Shown here: piece after piece, positions 9,097-17,373 of the stretch
How the letters are laid out: each line of letters begins with the position of its first letter
Position numbering within the stretch: the stretch's first letter is position 1
Assembly: GCF_003289925.1 (NCBI RefSeq)
Contig: NZ_QLZQ01000001.1
Span: 1,116,001-1,180,000 of the forward strand
Direction: 5' to 3'
DNA: 64,000 bases
Origin: Planococcus maitriensis
GTDB taxonomy: Bacteria; Bacillota; Bacilli; Bacillales_A; Planococcaceae
Notes under the pieces: model-generated
Told to the model about the DNA's origin: nothing
The model's database searches: none
What the model saw: the letters and a program-made list of their open reading frames with translations, nothing else
Made by a program: the position numbers and the translations under genes

Positions 9097-9897
9097 ATGA
9101 AAGAATGGTATTTTGAGTATGAAATCCAAGTCAACCGCCCGGGCCTGCTCGGGGACATTGCGTCGCTTCTCGGCATGCTGCGCGTCAATATCGTCACCAT
9201 CAACGGCGTGGACCAGGGGCGTCGCGGCATGTTGCTGCGTGCAGAGCATGACGTGCAGATTGAACGCTTCGAACAGATCCTGTCGACGATCGAAACGATT
9301 GCGGTGACGAAATTCCGCGAACCGAAATTGCGGGACATTCTCGCCGTGCGGCATGGGCGTTATATCCAGCGTGATGCAGACGACCGGAAGACTTTCCGTT
9401 TCGTGCGGGATGAACTCGGGCTGCTCGTCGATTTCATGGCAGAAATCTTCAAGCAGGAAGGCCACAAGCTGGTCGGGCTTCGGGGCATGCCGCGTGTCGG
9501 GAAAACCGAGTCGATTGTCGCCGCAAGTGTCAGCGCAAACAAGAAATGGATTTTCCTGTCGTCCACGATGATCAAACAAACCGTCCGCAACCAATTGATG
9601 GGCGATGAACACAACGACAATAACATCTTTATCTTGGACGGCATCGTCACGCGACGTTCAGCCGATGAACGCCATCTTCAGCTCGTGCGGGAGATGATGC
9701 GCATGCCGACCATCAAAGTGGTTGAACATCCGGATAAATTTGTCGAACACTCCGAGTACAGCATCGACGATTTCGATTATATTATCGAATTGCGCCATCA
9801 CCCGGAAGAAAAGATCACATATGAAGTATTGGAGAAAAACACGTTTATGGACAATAAAGACCAGATGGACATGTTCGGCGACGGTTTCAACTTTTAA
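9097..9897 (+). CDS. ymfK: DUF3388 family protein with ACT-like N-terminus
   Basis: 266-residue cytosolic protein matching B. subtilis YmfK. The first 75 residues look like an ACT-type small-molecule-binding fold (YEIQVNRPGLLGDIASLLGMLRVNIVTINGVDQGRRG). A P-loop-like stretch GMPRVGKTE follows at about residues 129-137, then SSTMIKQTVRNQLMGDE. No function is established for the family. ATG has GAAGGGAGAG upstream. In Bacillus a small DUF3243 gene (ymfJ) separates ymfI and ymfK; the 95-base gap here does not contain it. Confidence 0.8.
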   Translation: MKEWYFEYEIQVNRPGLLGDIASLLGMLRVNIVTINGVDQGRRGMLLRAEHDVQIERFEQILSTIETIAVTKFREPKLRDILAVRHGRYIQRDADDRKTFRFVRDELGLLVDFMAEIFKQEGHKLVGLRGMPRVGKTESIVAASVSANKKWIFLSSTMIKQTVRNQLMGDEHNDNNIFILDGIVTRRSADERHLQLVREMMRMPTIKVVEHPDKFVEHSEYSIDDFDYIIELRHHPEEKITYEVLEKNTFMDNKDQMDMFGDGFNF

Positions 9898-9914
9898 CCA
9901 GGCAGGTGATGACG

Positions 9915-10778
9915 ATGGGACAATTGGGCACGAAGCTGAAACAGGCAAGGCTCGATCAAGGCTTAAGCTTAGGACAGCTTAATGAGCGGACGAAAATCCA
10001 AAAGCATCATTTGGAAGGCATCGAAACCGGGGATTATTCCTCAATCCCCGGCGGTTTTTATGTGCGTGCGTTCATCAAGCGCTATGCACAGGCAGTCGGC
10101 TTGGACGGCGATGCCCTGTTAAGGGAGCACAAAAGCGAATTGCCGGAAGATGAGCCGGGGACCGTCCCTGCTGAGCATTTGACGCGCAGGCCCGAAAAGA
10201 AAAAACGCAGCTCTGGACCTTTCGCAGAATCAATGCCGAAAGTGCTGGTGGCATTATTTATCGTTTTCATACTATTGGTTATTTGGTATTTCTATCTGCT
10301 CAGCACATCAGGGAATGATGTCCAGCTGGAAGAGGAAAGCGGCGATGTGGAATACGAAGCACCGCCTGAGCAACAACCGGATGAACAGCCGGAAGCGGCC
10401 GAGGAAGAAGCTCCCGCTGATGAACCGGAAGAACAACCGGAACCCCAAGAACCACAAGCACAATTGGAACTTGAAAGCGTAACGGGTGAAACGACGACTT
10501 ATACGTTCTCAGGCCCGGCGGACAGGGAGCTTGCGTTTACGGCAAGCGGGGATTCCTGGCTGGCCGTCATGGACGATGACGGAGCTGAACTGTTGAGCCT
10601 CGCCCGCGTGTTCGAGGCCGGTGAGACGGAAGCCGTTGATGTATCTGATGAGACGAGCGTGTTCATGCGCATCGGGGATTACTCGATGCTTTCAATTGAG
10701 CTGAACGGTGAAACGGTTCCGTATGAACAAGAGCGAAAACCTCAAAATATCATCATCCGCTTTGATGATGCCGAATAG
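9915..10778 (+). CDS. rodZ: RodZ-like cell-shape protein (helix-turn-helix, one membrane segment, DUF4115)
   Basis: Membrane-bound partner of the MreB elongation machinery. Cytoplasmic Xre-type HTH at residues 2-75 (LGTKLKQARLDQGLSLGQLNERTKI), basic stretch RRPEKKKRSS, one transmembrane helix at about 110-129, then a very acidic, proline-rich linker (PEEQPEPQEPQAQ) and a beta-rich C-terminal DUF4115 domain ending in IIIRFDD. Corresponds to B. subtilis YmfM. ATG at 9915 is preferred (AGGTGAT at suitable distance); GTG 9906 and ATG 9909 are in frame. pgsA follows after a hairpin. Confidence 0.88.
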   Translation: MGQLGTKLKQARLDQGLSLGQLNERTKIQKHHLEGIETGDYSSIPGGFYVRAFIKRYAQAVGLDGDALLREHKSELPEDEPGTVPAEHLTRRPEKKKRSSGPFAESMPKVLVALFIVFILLVIWYFYLLSTSGNDVQLEEESGDVEYEAPPEQQPDEQPEAAEEEAPADEPEEQPEPQEPQAQLELESVTGETTTYTFSGPADRELAFTASGDSWLAVMDDDGAELLSLARVFEAGETEAVDVSDETSVFMRIGDYSMLSIELNGETVPYEQERKPQNIIIRFDDAE

Positions 10779-10800
10779 CCATCACCCGATGGCTATTTTT
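10775..10800 (+). terminator. Short intrinsic terminator or attenuator between rodZ and pgsA
   Basis: Nine-base perfect stem (10775-10783 with 10788-10796) containing the rodZ stop codon, followed by four T. Weak T run, so readthrough into pgsA is likely. Confidence 0.65.
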
Positions 10801-10827
10801 CTGCAAGGATTGAAAGGAGAAAAACAA

Positions 10828-11406
10828 ATGAATATTCCAAACCAAATCACCATTTCCCGGATCTTGCTCATCCCGATCTTCATGGCTTTCATGCTCATCG
10901 ATTTCGGGTGGGGAGACATGACGCTTCTGGGGGCAACGCTTCCGGTCGCGCATTTCATCGGGGCATTGATTTTCATTTTTGCATCCGCCACCGACTGGGT
11001 CGATGGCTATTATGCACGCAAATACAATTTAGTCACGACTTTCGGTAAATTCCTGGATCCTCTTGCCGATAAACTCCTCGTCTCTGCCGCATTGATCATT
11101 CTGGTCGAGCTCGGATTCGCGCCGGCATGGGTCGTCATCGTCATCATCAGCCGTGAATTCGCCGTAACAGGCTTGCGCTTGGTCCTGGCAGGCGAAGGAG
11201 AAGTCGTGGCAGCGGGCAATTTGGGCAAAATCAAGACGGTCACACAGCTGCTCGCGATCATCTCGCTCTTGCTTTACAATATGATCTTTGCGCTGATCGG
11301 CATTCCGTTCGGGGAAATCATGCTCTATATCGCATTGCTGTTCACTGTCTGGTCCGGTTGGGATTATTTCTACGCCAACCGCAAAGGGCTTATGGCATCC
11401 AAATAA
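10828..11406 (+). CDS. pgsA: CDP-diacylglycerol-glycerol-3-phosphate 3-phosphatidyltransferase
   Basis: Makes phosphatidylglycerol phosphate, the committed step to anionic phospholipids, in the membrane. 192 residues with several hydrophobic segments and the complete CDP-alcohol phosphotransferase motif: D56-x2-D59-G60-x2-A63-R64-x8-G73-x3-D77-x3-D81. ATG at 10828 has AAAGGAG about 9 bases upstream; an open frame extends 40 codons further upstream through the rodZ end and terminator and is not coding. Sits between rodZ and cinA as in Bacillus. Confidence 0.96.
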   Translation: MNIPNQITISRILLIPIFMAFMLIDFGWGDMTLLGATLPVAHFIGALIFIFASATDWVDGYYARKYNLVTTFGKFLDPLADKLLVSAALIILVELGFAPAWVVIVIISREFAVTGLRLVLAGEGEVVAAGNLGKIKTVTQLLAIISLLLYNMIFALIGIPFGEIMLYIALLFTVWSGWDYFYANRKGLMASK

Positions 11407-11430
11407 GCGCCACACGAAAGGAAGACCGCT

Positions 11431-12684
11431 ATGAACGCTGAAATTATCGCAGTGGGCTCAGAGCTCCTGCTCGGCCAGATCACCAATACCAATGCACGCT
11501 TCATTTCAGGGCATCTTGCTGAAATCGGGATCAATGTGTATTACCATACGGCTGTAGGCGACAATCCGGAGCGTTTGAAGGAAACGATCGCCATCGCGGA
11601 ATCCCGTGCTGACTTGATCATCTTCTCCGGGGGGCTTGGGCCGACAAAAGATGATTTAACGAAACAGACCATCGCGAACCATCTAGGCACGACGCTTTCG
11701 ATGGACGATTCGGCGATGGAATCGATTGCCGCGTTTTTCGAGCGCGCCGGCCGCCCGATGACCGACAATAACAAAAAGCAGGCGCTCGTTCTTGCAGGCA
11801 GTGAAGTACTTGTCAATGAGAACGGAATGGCGCCCGGAATGATGTATCAAGACGGCGATCATATGTATATGCTGCTGCCGGGGCCGCCGCATGAACTGGA
11901 GCCGATGTTCCAGTTCGAGGCGAAGCCTAAATTGGTGCGCATGCTCAATGAGGAAAACATCATTCTTTCACATGTGCTGCGGTTCTACGGAATCGGCGAA
12001 GCGGAACTCGAAGACCGCCTTCAGGATATTTTGGATAAGCAGACCAACCCGACGATTGCACCGCTCGCATCCGCGGGCGAAGTGACGCTGCGCATCACGG
12101 CGAAGACGGACACCACGGATGAGGCATGGAAATTGATCGACGGTGCAAAAGAAGAAATCCTGGAGCGTGTCGGCGATTATCTGTACGGCTACGATGATGA
12201 TTCATTGGCATCGAAAGCCATCGACTTATTGAAACAGCAAGGCAAAACGATATCAGCAGCGGAAAGCTTGACGGCTGGCCTGTTCCAATCAGAACTCGCT
12301 TCCATCGCTGGGGCGAGCGCTGTCTTGAACGGAGGCGTCGTCACGTATAATGAACAAATGAAAATCCAGCAGCTTGGCATGGCACGGGAATTTTTCAAAG
12401 AACATTCCGTGGTCAGCGAGGAAACGGCTGAAGCGATGGCTTCGGCTGTCCGGGAGAAATTCAATACCGACATCAGCGTCAGCTTGACCGGGGCAGCGGG
12501 CCCCGACGCGCATGGCAAGGAACCGGCCGGTACAGTATGGATCGGCATTGCCAGCGGTGAAGGGACGAAAGCCTATCGCCTGCAGCTATCGGGCATGAGA
12601 AACACAAACCGCATCCGTGCGGTGAAATTGGCATTGTATTACTTGATACGGACACTGGCAGATGAAGACACGCGCAAAATTTAA
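11431..12684 (+). CDS. cinA: Competence/damage-inducible protein CinA (nicotinamide-nucleotide amidase family)
   Basis: 417-residue two-domain protein. The N-terminal MoCF_biosynth-like domain (MNAEIIAVGSELLLGQITNTN, SGGLGPTKDDLTKQ) is linked to pyrophosphatase activity in the family; the C-terminal domain (ISAAESLTAGLFQSELASIAGAS…SLTGAAGPD) is the CinA/PncC domain that deamidates NMN. ATG has GAAAGGAAG upstream. Lies directly before recA, the arrangement often seen in Firmicutes, where the two may be co-transcribed; here a terminator overlaps its stop. Confidence 0.95.
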   Translation: MNAEIIAVGSELLLGQITNTNARFISGHLAEIGINVYYHTAVGDNPERLKETIAIAESRADLIIFSGGLGPTKDDLTKQTIANHLGTTLSMDDSAMESIAAFFERAGRPMTDNNKKQALVLAGSEVLVNENGMAPGMMYQDGDHMYMLLPGPPHELEPMFQFEAKPKLVRMLNEENIILSHVLRFYGIGEAELEDRLQDILDKQTNPTIAPLASAGEVTLRITAKTDTTDEAWKLIDGAKEEILERVGDYLYGYDDDSLASKAIDLLKQQGKTISAAESLTAGLFQSELASIAGASAVLNGGVVTYNEQMKIQQLGMAREFFKEHSVVSEETAEAMASAVREKFNTDISVSLTGAAGPDAHGKEPAGTVWIGIASGEGTKAYRLQLSGMRNTNRIRAVKLALYYLIRTLADEDTRKI

Positions 12685-12699
12685 TTTTGCGTGTTTTTT
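12668..12699 (+). terminator. Terminator overlapping the cinA stop codon
   Basis: Arms ACACGC(GC)AAAATT and AATTTTGCGTGT pair with a two-base bulge and are followed by six T. Limits readthrough from cinA into recA. Confidence 0.75.
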
Positions 12700-12763
12700 C
12701 ATGCCCATTTCAGGGGAATGATAGGATAGCGGGGATCAAATTCGGTAAACAATTATACGGACA

Positions 12764-12777
12764 CGAATAAACGTTCG
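12764..12777 (+). promoter_or_regulatory. LexA operator (SOS box) of recA
   Basis: CGAATAAACGTTCG matches the Gram-positive LexA consensus CGAACNNNNGTTCG at nine of ten fixed bases. It lies 8 bases upstream of the recA -35 hexamer. Confidence 0.85.
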
Positions 12778-12785
12778 CTTTTTTC

Positions 12786-12814
12786 TTGTAAATTTCTCAA
12801 TAAACTAGTATACT
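12786..12814 (+). promoter_or_regulatory. Sigma-A promoter of recA
   Basis: TTGTAA (12786-12791), a 17-base spacer and TATACT (12809-12814) lie 45 bases before the recA start, just after the LexA box. Confidence 0.8.
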
Positions 12815-12859
12815 GAAATCAGTTAGAAAAATGTTTTTCACATAAGAGGAGGATTTCTT

Positions 12860-13927
12860 TTGAGCGATCGTAAAGCAGCGCTGGATATGGCGCTAAAACA
12901 AATAGAAAAGCAATTCGGTAAAGGTTCTGTCATGAAATTGGGTGAAAGCACAGGCCATAATGTCTCAACAGTATCAAGTGGGTCATTGTCCCTCGACATT
13001 GCACTCGGCATAGGCGGATATCCGCGCGGCCGTGTCATCGAGATCTACGGTCCGGAAAGTTCGGGTAAAACGACGGTTTCGCTTCACGCCATTGCAGAAG
13101 TCCAGGCTTCAGGCGGGACAGCCGCATTCATCGATGCGGAGCATGCCCTTGACCCGGTTTACGCGAAAGCGCTCGGCGTCAACTTGGATGAACTCTTGCT
13201 ATCACAGCCGGATACAGGCGAGCAAGCACTTGAAATCGCCGAAGCGCTCGTGCGCAGCGGCGCAGTGGATATCGTTGTCATCGACTCCGTAGCGGCACTT
13301 GTGCCAAAAGCGGAAATCGAAGGCGAAATGGGCGACTCCCATGTCGGACTTCAAGCCCGTCTCATGTCACAGGCCCTCCGTAAGCTGTCAGGCGCCATCA
13401 ACAAATCGAATACCATTGCTGTATTCATCAACCAAATCCGTGAAAAAGTCGGCGTCATGTTCGGTAACCCGGAAGTAACGCCGGGCGGCCGTGCATTGAA
13501 ATTCTATTCGTCCGTGCGCCTTGAAGTACGCCGTGCCGAAGCGTTGAAATCAGGCAATGACATCATCGGTAACCGCACGAAGATCAAAATTGTCAAAAAC
13601 AAAGTCGCTCCACCGTTCCGTACGGCAGAAGTCGACATCATGTATGGACAGGGCATCTCGCGCGAAGGTGAAATCGTCGACCTTGCAGCAGACCTTGACA
13701 TCATCCAAAAAAGCGGTTCATGGTATTCCTATAACAACGAACGGGTTGGTCAAGGCCGTGAAAACGCCAAGCAGTTCATGCGTGAACATGAAGACATCCG
13801 CAATGAGATCGCAGGGAAAGTCCGTGAACATTACGGCATGTCTGCAGCATCGTATTCCGTTTCCGTTCCTAAAGATGAAAAGAAGGATGCAGAAGAATTC
13901 AACTTGCTTATCGACGAAGAGGAATAA
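12860..13927 (+). CDS. recA: Recombinase RecA
   Basis: ATP-dependent DNA strand-exchange protein and co-protease for LexA. 355 residues with Walker A GPESSGKT (about 64-71), the conserved [18 protein letters not shown] lead-in, the DNA-binding L1/L2 region ([26 protein letters not shown]) and the acidic C-terminal tail ending in DEEE. The start is TTG at 12860, supported by AGAGGAGG 7 bases upstream and by the alignment of [22 protein letters not shown] with other RecA proteins. Controlled by a LexA box, so it belongs to the SOS regulon described at 30 kb. Confidence 0.99.
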   Translation: MSDRKAALDMALKQIEKQFGKGSVMKLGESTGHNVSTVSSGSLSLDIALGIGGYPRGRVIEIYGPESSGKTTVSLHAIAEVQASGGTAAFIDAEHALDPVYAKALGVNLDELLLSQPDTGEQALEIAEALVRSGAVDIVVIDSVAALVPKAEIEGEMGDSHVGLQARLMSQALRKLSGAINKSNTIAVFINQIREKVGVMFGNPEVTPGGRALKFYSSVRLEVRRAEALKSGNDIIGNRTKIKIVKNKVAPPFRTAEVDIMYGQGISREGEIVDLAADLDIIQKSGSWYSYNNERVGQGRENAKQFMREHEDIRNEIAGKVREHYGMSAASYSVSVPKDEKKDAEEFNLLIDEEE

Positions 13928-13960
13928 GCTTCAGCTGAAACTTCATAAAAGACCTTGCCA

Positions 13961-13996
13961 AAAGACTGCGAAGCGGAATGCTTCGCAGTCTTTTTA
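13961..13996 (+). terminator. Intrinsic terminator of recA
   Basis: Thirteen-base perfect stem (13961-13973 with 13981-13993) around a seven-base loop, followed by T. Confidence 0.9.
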
Positions 13997-14022
13997 CAAG
14001 CACCGGCACCGGCTTGGCAGGG

Positions 14023-14051
14023 TTGACAGGGAATAGGTCCATCTATACAAT
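14023..14051 (+). promoter_or_regulatory. Candidate sigma-A promoter of rny
   Basis: Perfect -35 TTGACA (14023-14028), 17-base spacer and -10 TACAAT (14046-14051), after the recA terminator and about 105 bases before rny, which leaves a long A+T-rich 5' leader. Confidence 0.7.
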
Positions 14052-14156
14052 TAAAATTGTATTATTTACTAATTTTTAAACGATTGATGAAACACAAAGA
14101 GTTATCGATTCATCCTTTGAAAATGTAAAAAATCAATAGCAAGAGGAGGTGTCCGA

Positions 14157-15716
14157 ATGGGTATTACTGAGTTCATCTTCGCTTTGCTTGGTATCATCGT
14201 CGGTGTAGTTGTTGGGTATTTTGCATTGAAAAAGGCAAACGATTCCAAAATGGCTGGCGCCAAACATTCCGCAGAGCAAGTCATTGAAGATGCAAAACGG
14301 GAAGCGGAGGCGCTGAAAAAAGAAGCCTTGCTGGAAGCGAAAGACGAAAATCATAAATTGCGTACTGAAGCTGAATCTGAAATTCGAGAACGCCGATCGG
14401 AAATGCAGAAACATGAAAATCGGTTGTTGCAGAGAGAAGAAAATTTGGATCGCAAGGATGATGCATTAAACAAACGCGAGGCCGGCCTTGAACGCAAGGA
14501 TCAGGCACTTGCCGAAAAACAACAGCATATTGAGCAGATGGAGAGCAAAGCTGAGAATTTGGTTCAGCAGCAACAAACCGAAATGGAACGGATTTCCTCT
14601 TTGACACGCGAAGAAGCGAAGAGCATCATTCTCGAACAAGTAGAGAACGAGCTGTCCACAGACATCGCGGTCATGGTGAAGGAATCGGAAGCCCGTGCCA
14701 AAGAAGAATCGGACAAAAAAGCGAAGAACATCTTGTCGCTGGCGATGCAGCGTTTTGCTGCAGACCATGTAGCGGAAACGACCGTTTCCGTGGTCAACTT
14801 GCCGAATGACGAGATGAAAGGGCGCATCATCGGGCGCGAAGGGCGCAATATCCGGACGCTTGAAACCTTGACCGGCATCGATTTGATCATCGATGATACG
14901 CCGGAAGCGGTCATTCTTTCCGGATTTGACCCGATCCGCCGTGAAACAGCGCGTCTGGCGCTTGAAAAATTAGTGTCGGACGGGCGCATCCACCCAGCGA
15001 GAATCGAGGAAATGGTCGAGAAGTCAAGACGTGAAGTCGATGAACAAATTCGTGAAATTGGTGAACAGACCACATTTGACGTAGGTGTACATAACTTGCA
15101 TCCGGACTTGATCAAGATACTTGGCCGGCTCCGCTACCGTACAAGCTATGGCCAGAACGTATTGAAACACTCGGTTGAAGTGGCATTCCTGTCAGGCCTC
15201 ATGGCAGCAGAGCTTGGGGAAGATGTGACCCTTGCAAGACGCGCAGGTCTCCTGCACGATATCGGCAAGGCCATCGACCATGAAGTTGAAGGCAGCCATG
15301 TGGAGATCGGTGTCGAGCTCGGCACGAAATACAAGGAACATCCGGTCGTCATCAACAGCATCGCCTCCCACCACGGGGACACGGAAGCGACTTCGGTCAT
15401 TTCGGTCATTGTCGCAGCAGCGGATGCATTATCCGCGGCACGCCCGGGTGCCAGAAGCGAAACGCTGGAGAACTACATCCGCCGGCTTGAAAAGCTGGAA
15501 GAGATTTCAGAGTCTTATGAAGGTGTCGAGAAATCGTTCGCCATCCAGGCAGGCCGTGAAATCCGGATCATGGTTCGTCCGGAGCAGATCGATGATATGA
15601 CTGCGCACCGCCTTGCACGCGACATCCGCAAGCGGATCGAGGAAGAGCTGGATTATCCAGGACATATCAAAGTGACGGTCATCCGCGAAACGCGTGCCGT
15701 TGAATACGCAAAATAA
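14157..15716 (+). CDS. rny: Ribonuclease Y
   Basis: Membrane-anchored endoribonuclease that starts mRNA decay in Firmicutes. 519 residues: N-terminal transmembrane helix (residues 4-24, [20 protein letters not shown]), a long charged coiled coil (about 30-190), a KH RNA-binding domain ([25 protein letters not shown]), and an HD metal-dependent domain with catalytic pair H368-D369 in [15 protein letters not shown] has AGAGGAGGTG upstream. Monocistronic or with ymdB, with a terminator between. Confidence 0.98.
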   Translation: MGITEFIFALLGIIVGVVVGYFALKKANDSKMAGAKHSAEQVIEDAKREAEALKKEALLEAKDENHKLRTEAESEIRERRSEMQKHENRLLQREENLDRKDDALNKREAGLERKDQALAEKQQHIEQMESKAENLVQQQQTEMERISSLTREEAKSIILEQVENELSTDIAVMVKESEARAKEESDKKAKNILSLAMQRFAADHVAETTVSVVNLPNDEMKGRIIGREGRNIRTLETLTGIDLIIDDTPEAVILSGFDPIRRETARLALEKLVSDGRIHPARIEEMVEKSRREVDEQIREIGEQTTFDVGVHNLHPDLIKILGRLRYRTSYGQNVLKHSVEVAFLSGLMAAELGEDVTLARRAGLLHDIGKAIDHEVEGSHVEIGVELGTKYKEHPVVINSIASHHGDTEATSVISVIVAAADALSAARPGARSETLENYIRRLEKLEEISESYEGVEKSFAIQAGREIRIMVRPEQIDDMTAHRLARDIRKRIEEELDYPGHIKVTVIRETRAVEYAK

Positions 15717-15720
15717 AAAC

Positions 15721-15763
15721 GAAAAAGGCTTCGTTGAATATCCATTCAAAGAAGCCTTTTTCT
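15721..15763 (+). terminator. Intrinsic terminator between rny and ymdB
   Basis: GAAAAAGGCTTC pairs with GAAGCCTTTTTC across an 18-base loop and T residues follow. It lies 20 bases before the ymdB start, so ymdB may depend on readthrough. Confidence 0.8.
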
Positions 15764-15782
15764 TATGGGGAAAGGTGATTGC

Positions 15783-16580
15783 ATGAAAATATTATTTATC
15801 GGGGACATTGTCGGATCGATCGGAAGAGAGGCACTGGAATCGTATTTGCCAAGGCTAAAGCGCAAGTATGCGCCGGATGTCGTCATCGCGAACGGCGAGA
15901 ATGCCGCTGCAGGCCGCGGCATTACGAAGTCGATCTACCAGGACCTATTGTTCATGGGGGTCGACATGGTGACGATGGGCAACCATACATGGGACCAAAA
16001 AGAAATTTTTGATTTTATCGACGATGCGGATTATTTGATCCGCCCGGCGAATTTTTCAGAAGAAGCGCCTGGCCGCGGCATGGCGACGGTTACAAAGAAC
16101 GGCAAAACCTTATCGGTTATCAATCTGCATGGCCGCGTGTTCCTTCCTGCCCATGACGACCCATTCAAGATGGCGGATGAATTGATCGAAGAAGCGAAGC
16201 AAGTCTCCCCGCTCGTCTTCGTCGATTTCCATGCGGAAGCGACAAGCGAGAAGATTGCGATGGGCTGGCATTTGGATGGCCGCGCTTCTGCAGTTGTCGG
16301 AACACATACGCACGTCCAGACTGCGGATGCGCGTGTATTGCCGGGCGGTACCGCCTATATTTCGGACGTCGGCATGACCGGGCCGTATGATGAAATCCTC
16401 GGCATGAAGAAAGATGCTGTGTTGTACCGTTTCAAGACGAACATGCCGGCGCGCTTTGAAGTGCCTAAATCGGGCCGTTCGGTCGTCAGCGGGTTTTTCA
16501 CGGAGATTGACGACAATACCGGCAAAGCTCTGGGCTGCGAAAGAATCTATATCAATGAGGATTACCCTTTCCAGGCGTGA
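15783..16580 (+). CDS. ymdB: 2',3'-cyclic-nucleotide 2'-phosphodiesterase YmdB (metallophosphoesterase)
   Basis: 265-residue calcineurin-like phosphoesterase of the TIGR00282 family. Metal-binding motifs are visible: GDIVG near the N-terminus, ANGENAAAGRGIT, GNHTWDQKE, and GTHTHVQTADAR. In B. subtilis the homologue hydrolyses 2',3'-cAMP/cGMP and affects biofilm and motility choice. ATG at 15783 gives the family start MKILFIGDIVG and has AAAGGTGATT upstream; an ATG 18 bases earlier lies before that ribosome site. Confidence 0.94.
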   Translation: MKILFIGDIVGSIGREALESYLPRLKRKYAPDVVIANGENAAAGRGITKSIYQDLLFMGVDMVTMGNHTWDQKEIFDFIDDADYLIRPANFSEEAPGRGMATVTKNGKTLSVINLHGRVFLPAHDDPFKMADELIEEAKQVSPLVFVDFHAEATSEKIAMGWHLDGRASAVVGTHTHVQTADARVLPGGTAYISDVGMTGPYDEILGMKKDAVLYRFKTNMPARFEVPKSGRSVVSGFFTEIDDNTGKALGCERIYINEDYPFQA

Positions 16581-16616
16581 TCCCGGTGTCGATTTAACGA
16601 CAATTGGCCGGACAGC

Positions 16617-16646
16617 TTGTATCAAGCCCCATTCGTTCAGTATAAT
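16617..16646 (+). promoter_or_regulatory. Candidate sigma-A promoter upstream of ricA
   Basis: TTGTAT (16617-16622), 18-base spacer and perfect TATAAT (16641-16646). The interval 16581-16809 holds no recognised gene; transcripts from here would carry a leader of about 160 bases before ricA. Confidence 0.6.
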
Positions 16647-16809
16647 GGTATGAGGTGGGCGAATGGCTGGCTTAAGGCGAAATTCTTGTCGGGCTGAGCG
16701 GATTCACTGTACAATCGTAAGCGAAAGTGTTCTGACAGATAAAGAAAATCAAAATACAGCGTCTGATGCCGGCTCTCGGCACCGGACCAGGAAATGGGTG
16801 TCTACGGTA

Positions 16810-17238
16810 ATGACTTATACAAAACAACAAATCGTCGATAAAGCGCGTGAAGTAGCGGACATGATCGCTGAAACAGAAGAAGTGGATTTCTTTAAGCGTG
16901 CGGAAGCACAGATCAATGAAAACCAGCAGATCCGCGAAAAAATCGCCAGCTTGAAAAGCCTTCAAAAACAAGCCGTCAATTTCCAGCATTACGGGAAAGA
17001 ACGTGCGCTTGAATTGATCGAGAAGAAAATCCAGAAAATCGAAGATGAAATCGACGCTGTGCCGATCGTTCAGGAATTCAAGCAATCACAAAGCGATGTC
17101 AACTCGCTATTGCAGATGGTTTCTACGGCGATTGCCAATCAAGTGACGAACAACATCATCACGGATACCGGCGGCGACTTGCTGCGCGGCGAGACAGGAT
17201 CCAAAGTAAGAAACGATGGCGGCGGAAGCTGCTCATAA
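16810..17238 (+). CDS. ricA: RicA-like regulatory protein (YlbF/YmcA family)
   Basis: 142-residue alpha-helical protein closely matching B. subtilis RicA/YmcA (ETEEVDFFKRAEAQINEN, IPVVQEF-like PIVQEFKQSQSDVNSLLQ, TGGDLLRGETGSKVR, cysteine near the C-terminus). With RicF and RicT it forms the Y-complex that directs RNase Y cleavage of operon mRNAs and influences development. ATG at 16810 aligns with the family start; GTG at 16798 is in frame and has the better ribosome site (AGGA five bases before), so the start is uncertain. The frame stays open to 16663 but that part has no family similarity I recognise. In Bacillus miaB lies just upstream; it is not here. Confidence 0.92.
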   Translation: MTYTKQQIVDKAREVADMIAETEEVDFFKRAEAQINENQQIREKIASLKSLQKQAVNFQHYGKERALELIEKKIQKIEDEIDAVPIVQEFKQSQSDVNSLLQMVSTAIANQVTNNIITDTGGDLLRGETGSKVRNDGGGSCS

Positions 17239-17275
17239 TCCACAGCGCAGGACAAATTGCGCAATGGTTTCATAG

Positions 17276-17307
17276 AAACTGAAAGAGCCCAGCTCTTTCA
17301 GTTTTTT
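17276..17307 (+). terminator. Intrinsic terminator of ricA
   Basis: Thirteen-base stem (17276-17288 with 17292-17304) around a three-base loop, then T. A TATAAT at 17329-17334 just after it could be the -10 of a mutS promoter. Confidence 0.88.
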
Positions 17308-17373
17308 CGTTTCTGCCGGCGAGTTTGTTATAATGGGGAAACGGACAATTGATTGAATGAGAGAGGGTAGACA

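Noticed and set aside
13557-14036. A 159-codon frame overlapping the end of recA
   Set aside because: It lies in another frame of recA, runs through the terminator and has no start signals.
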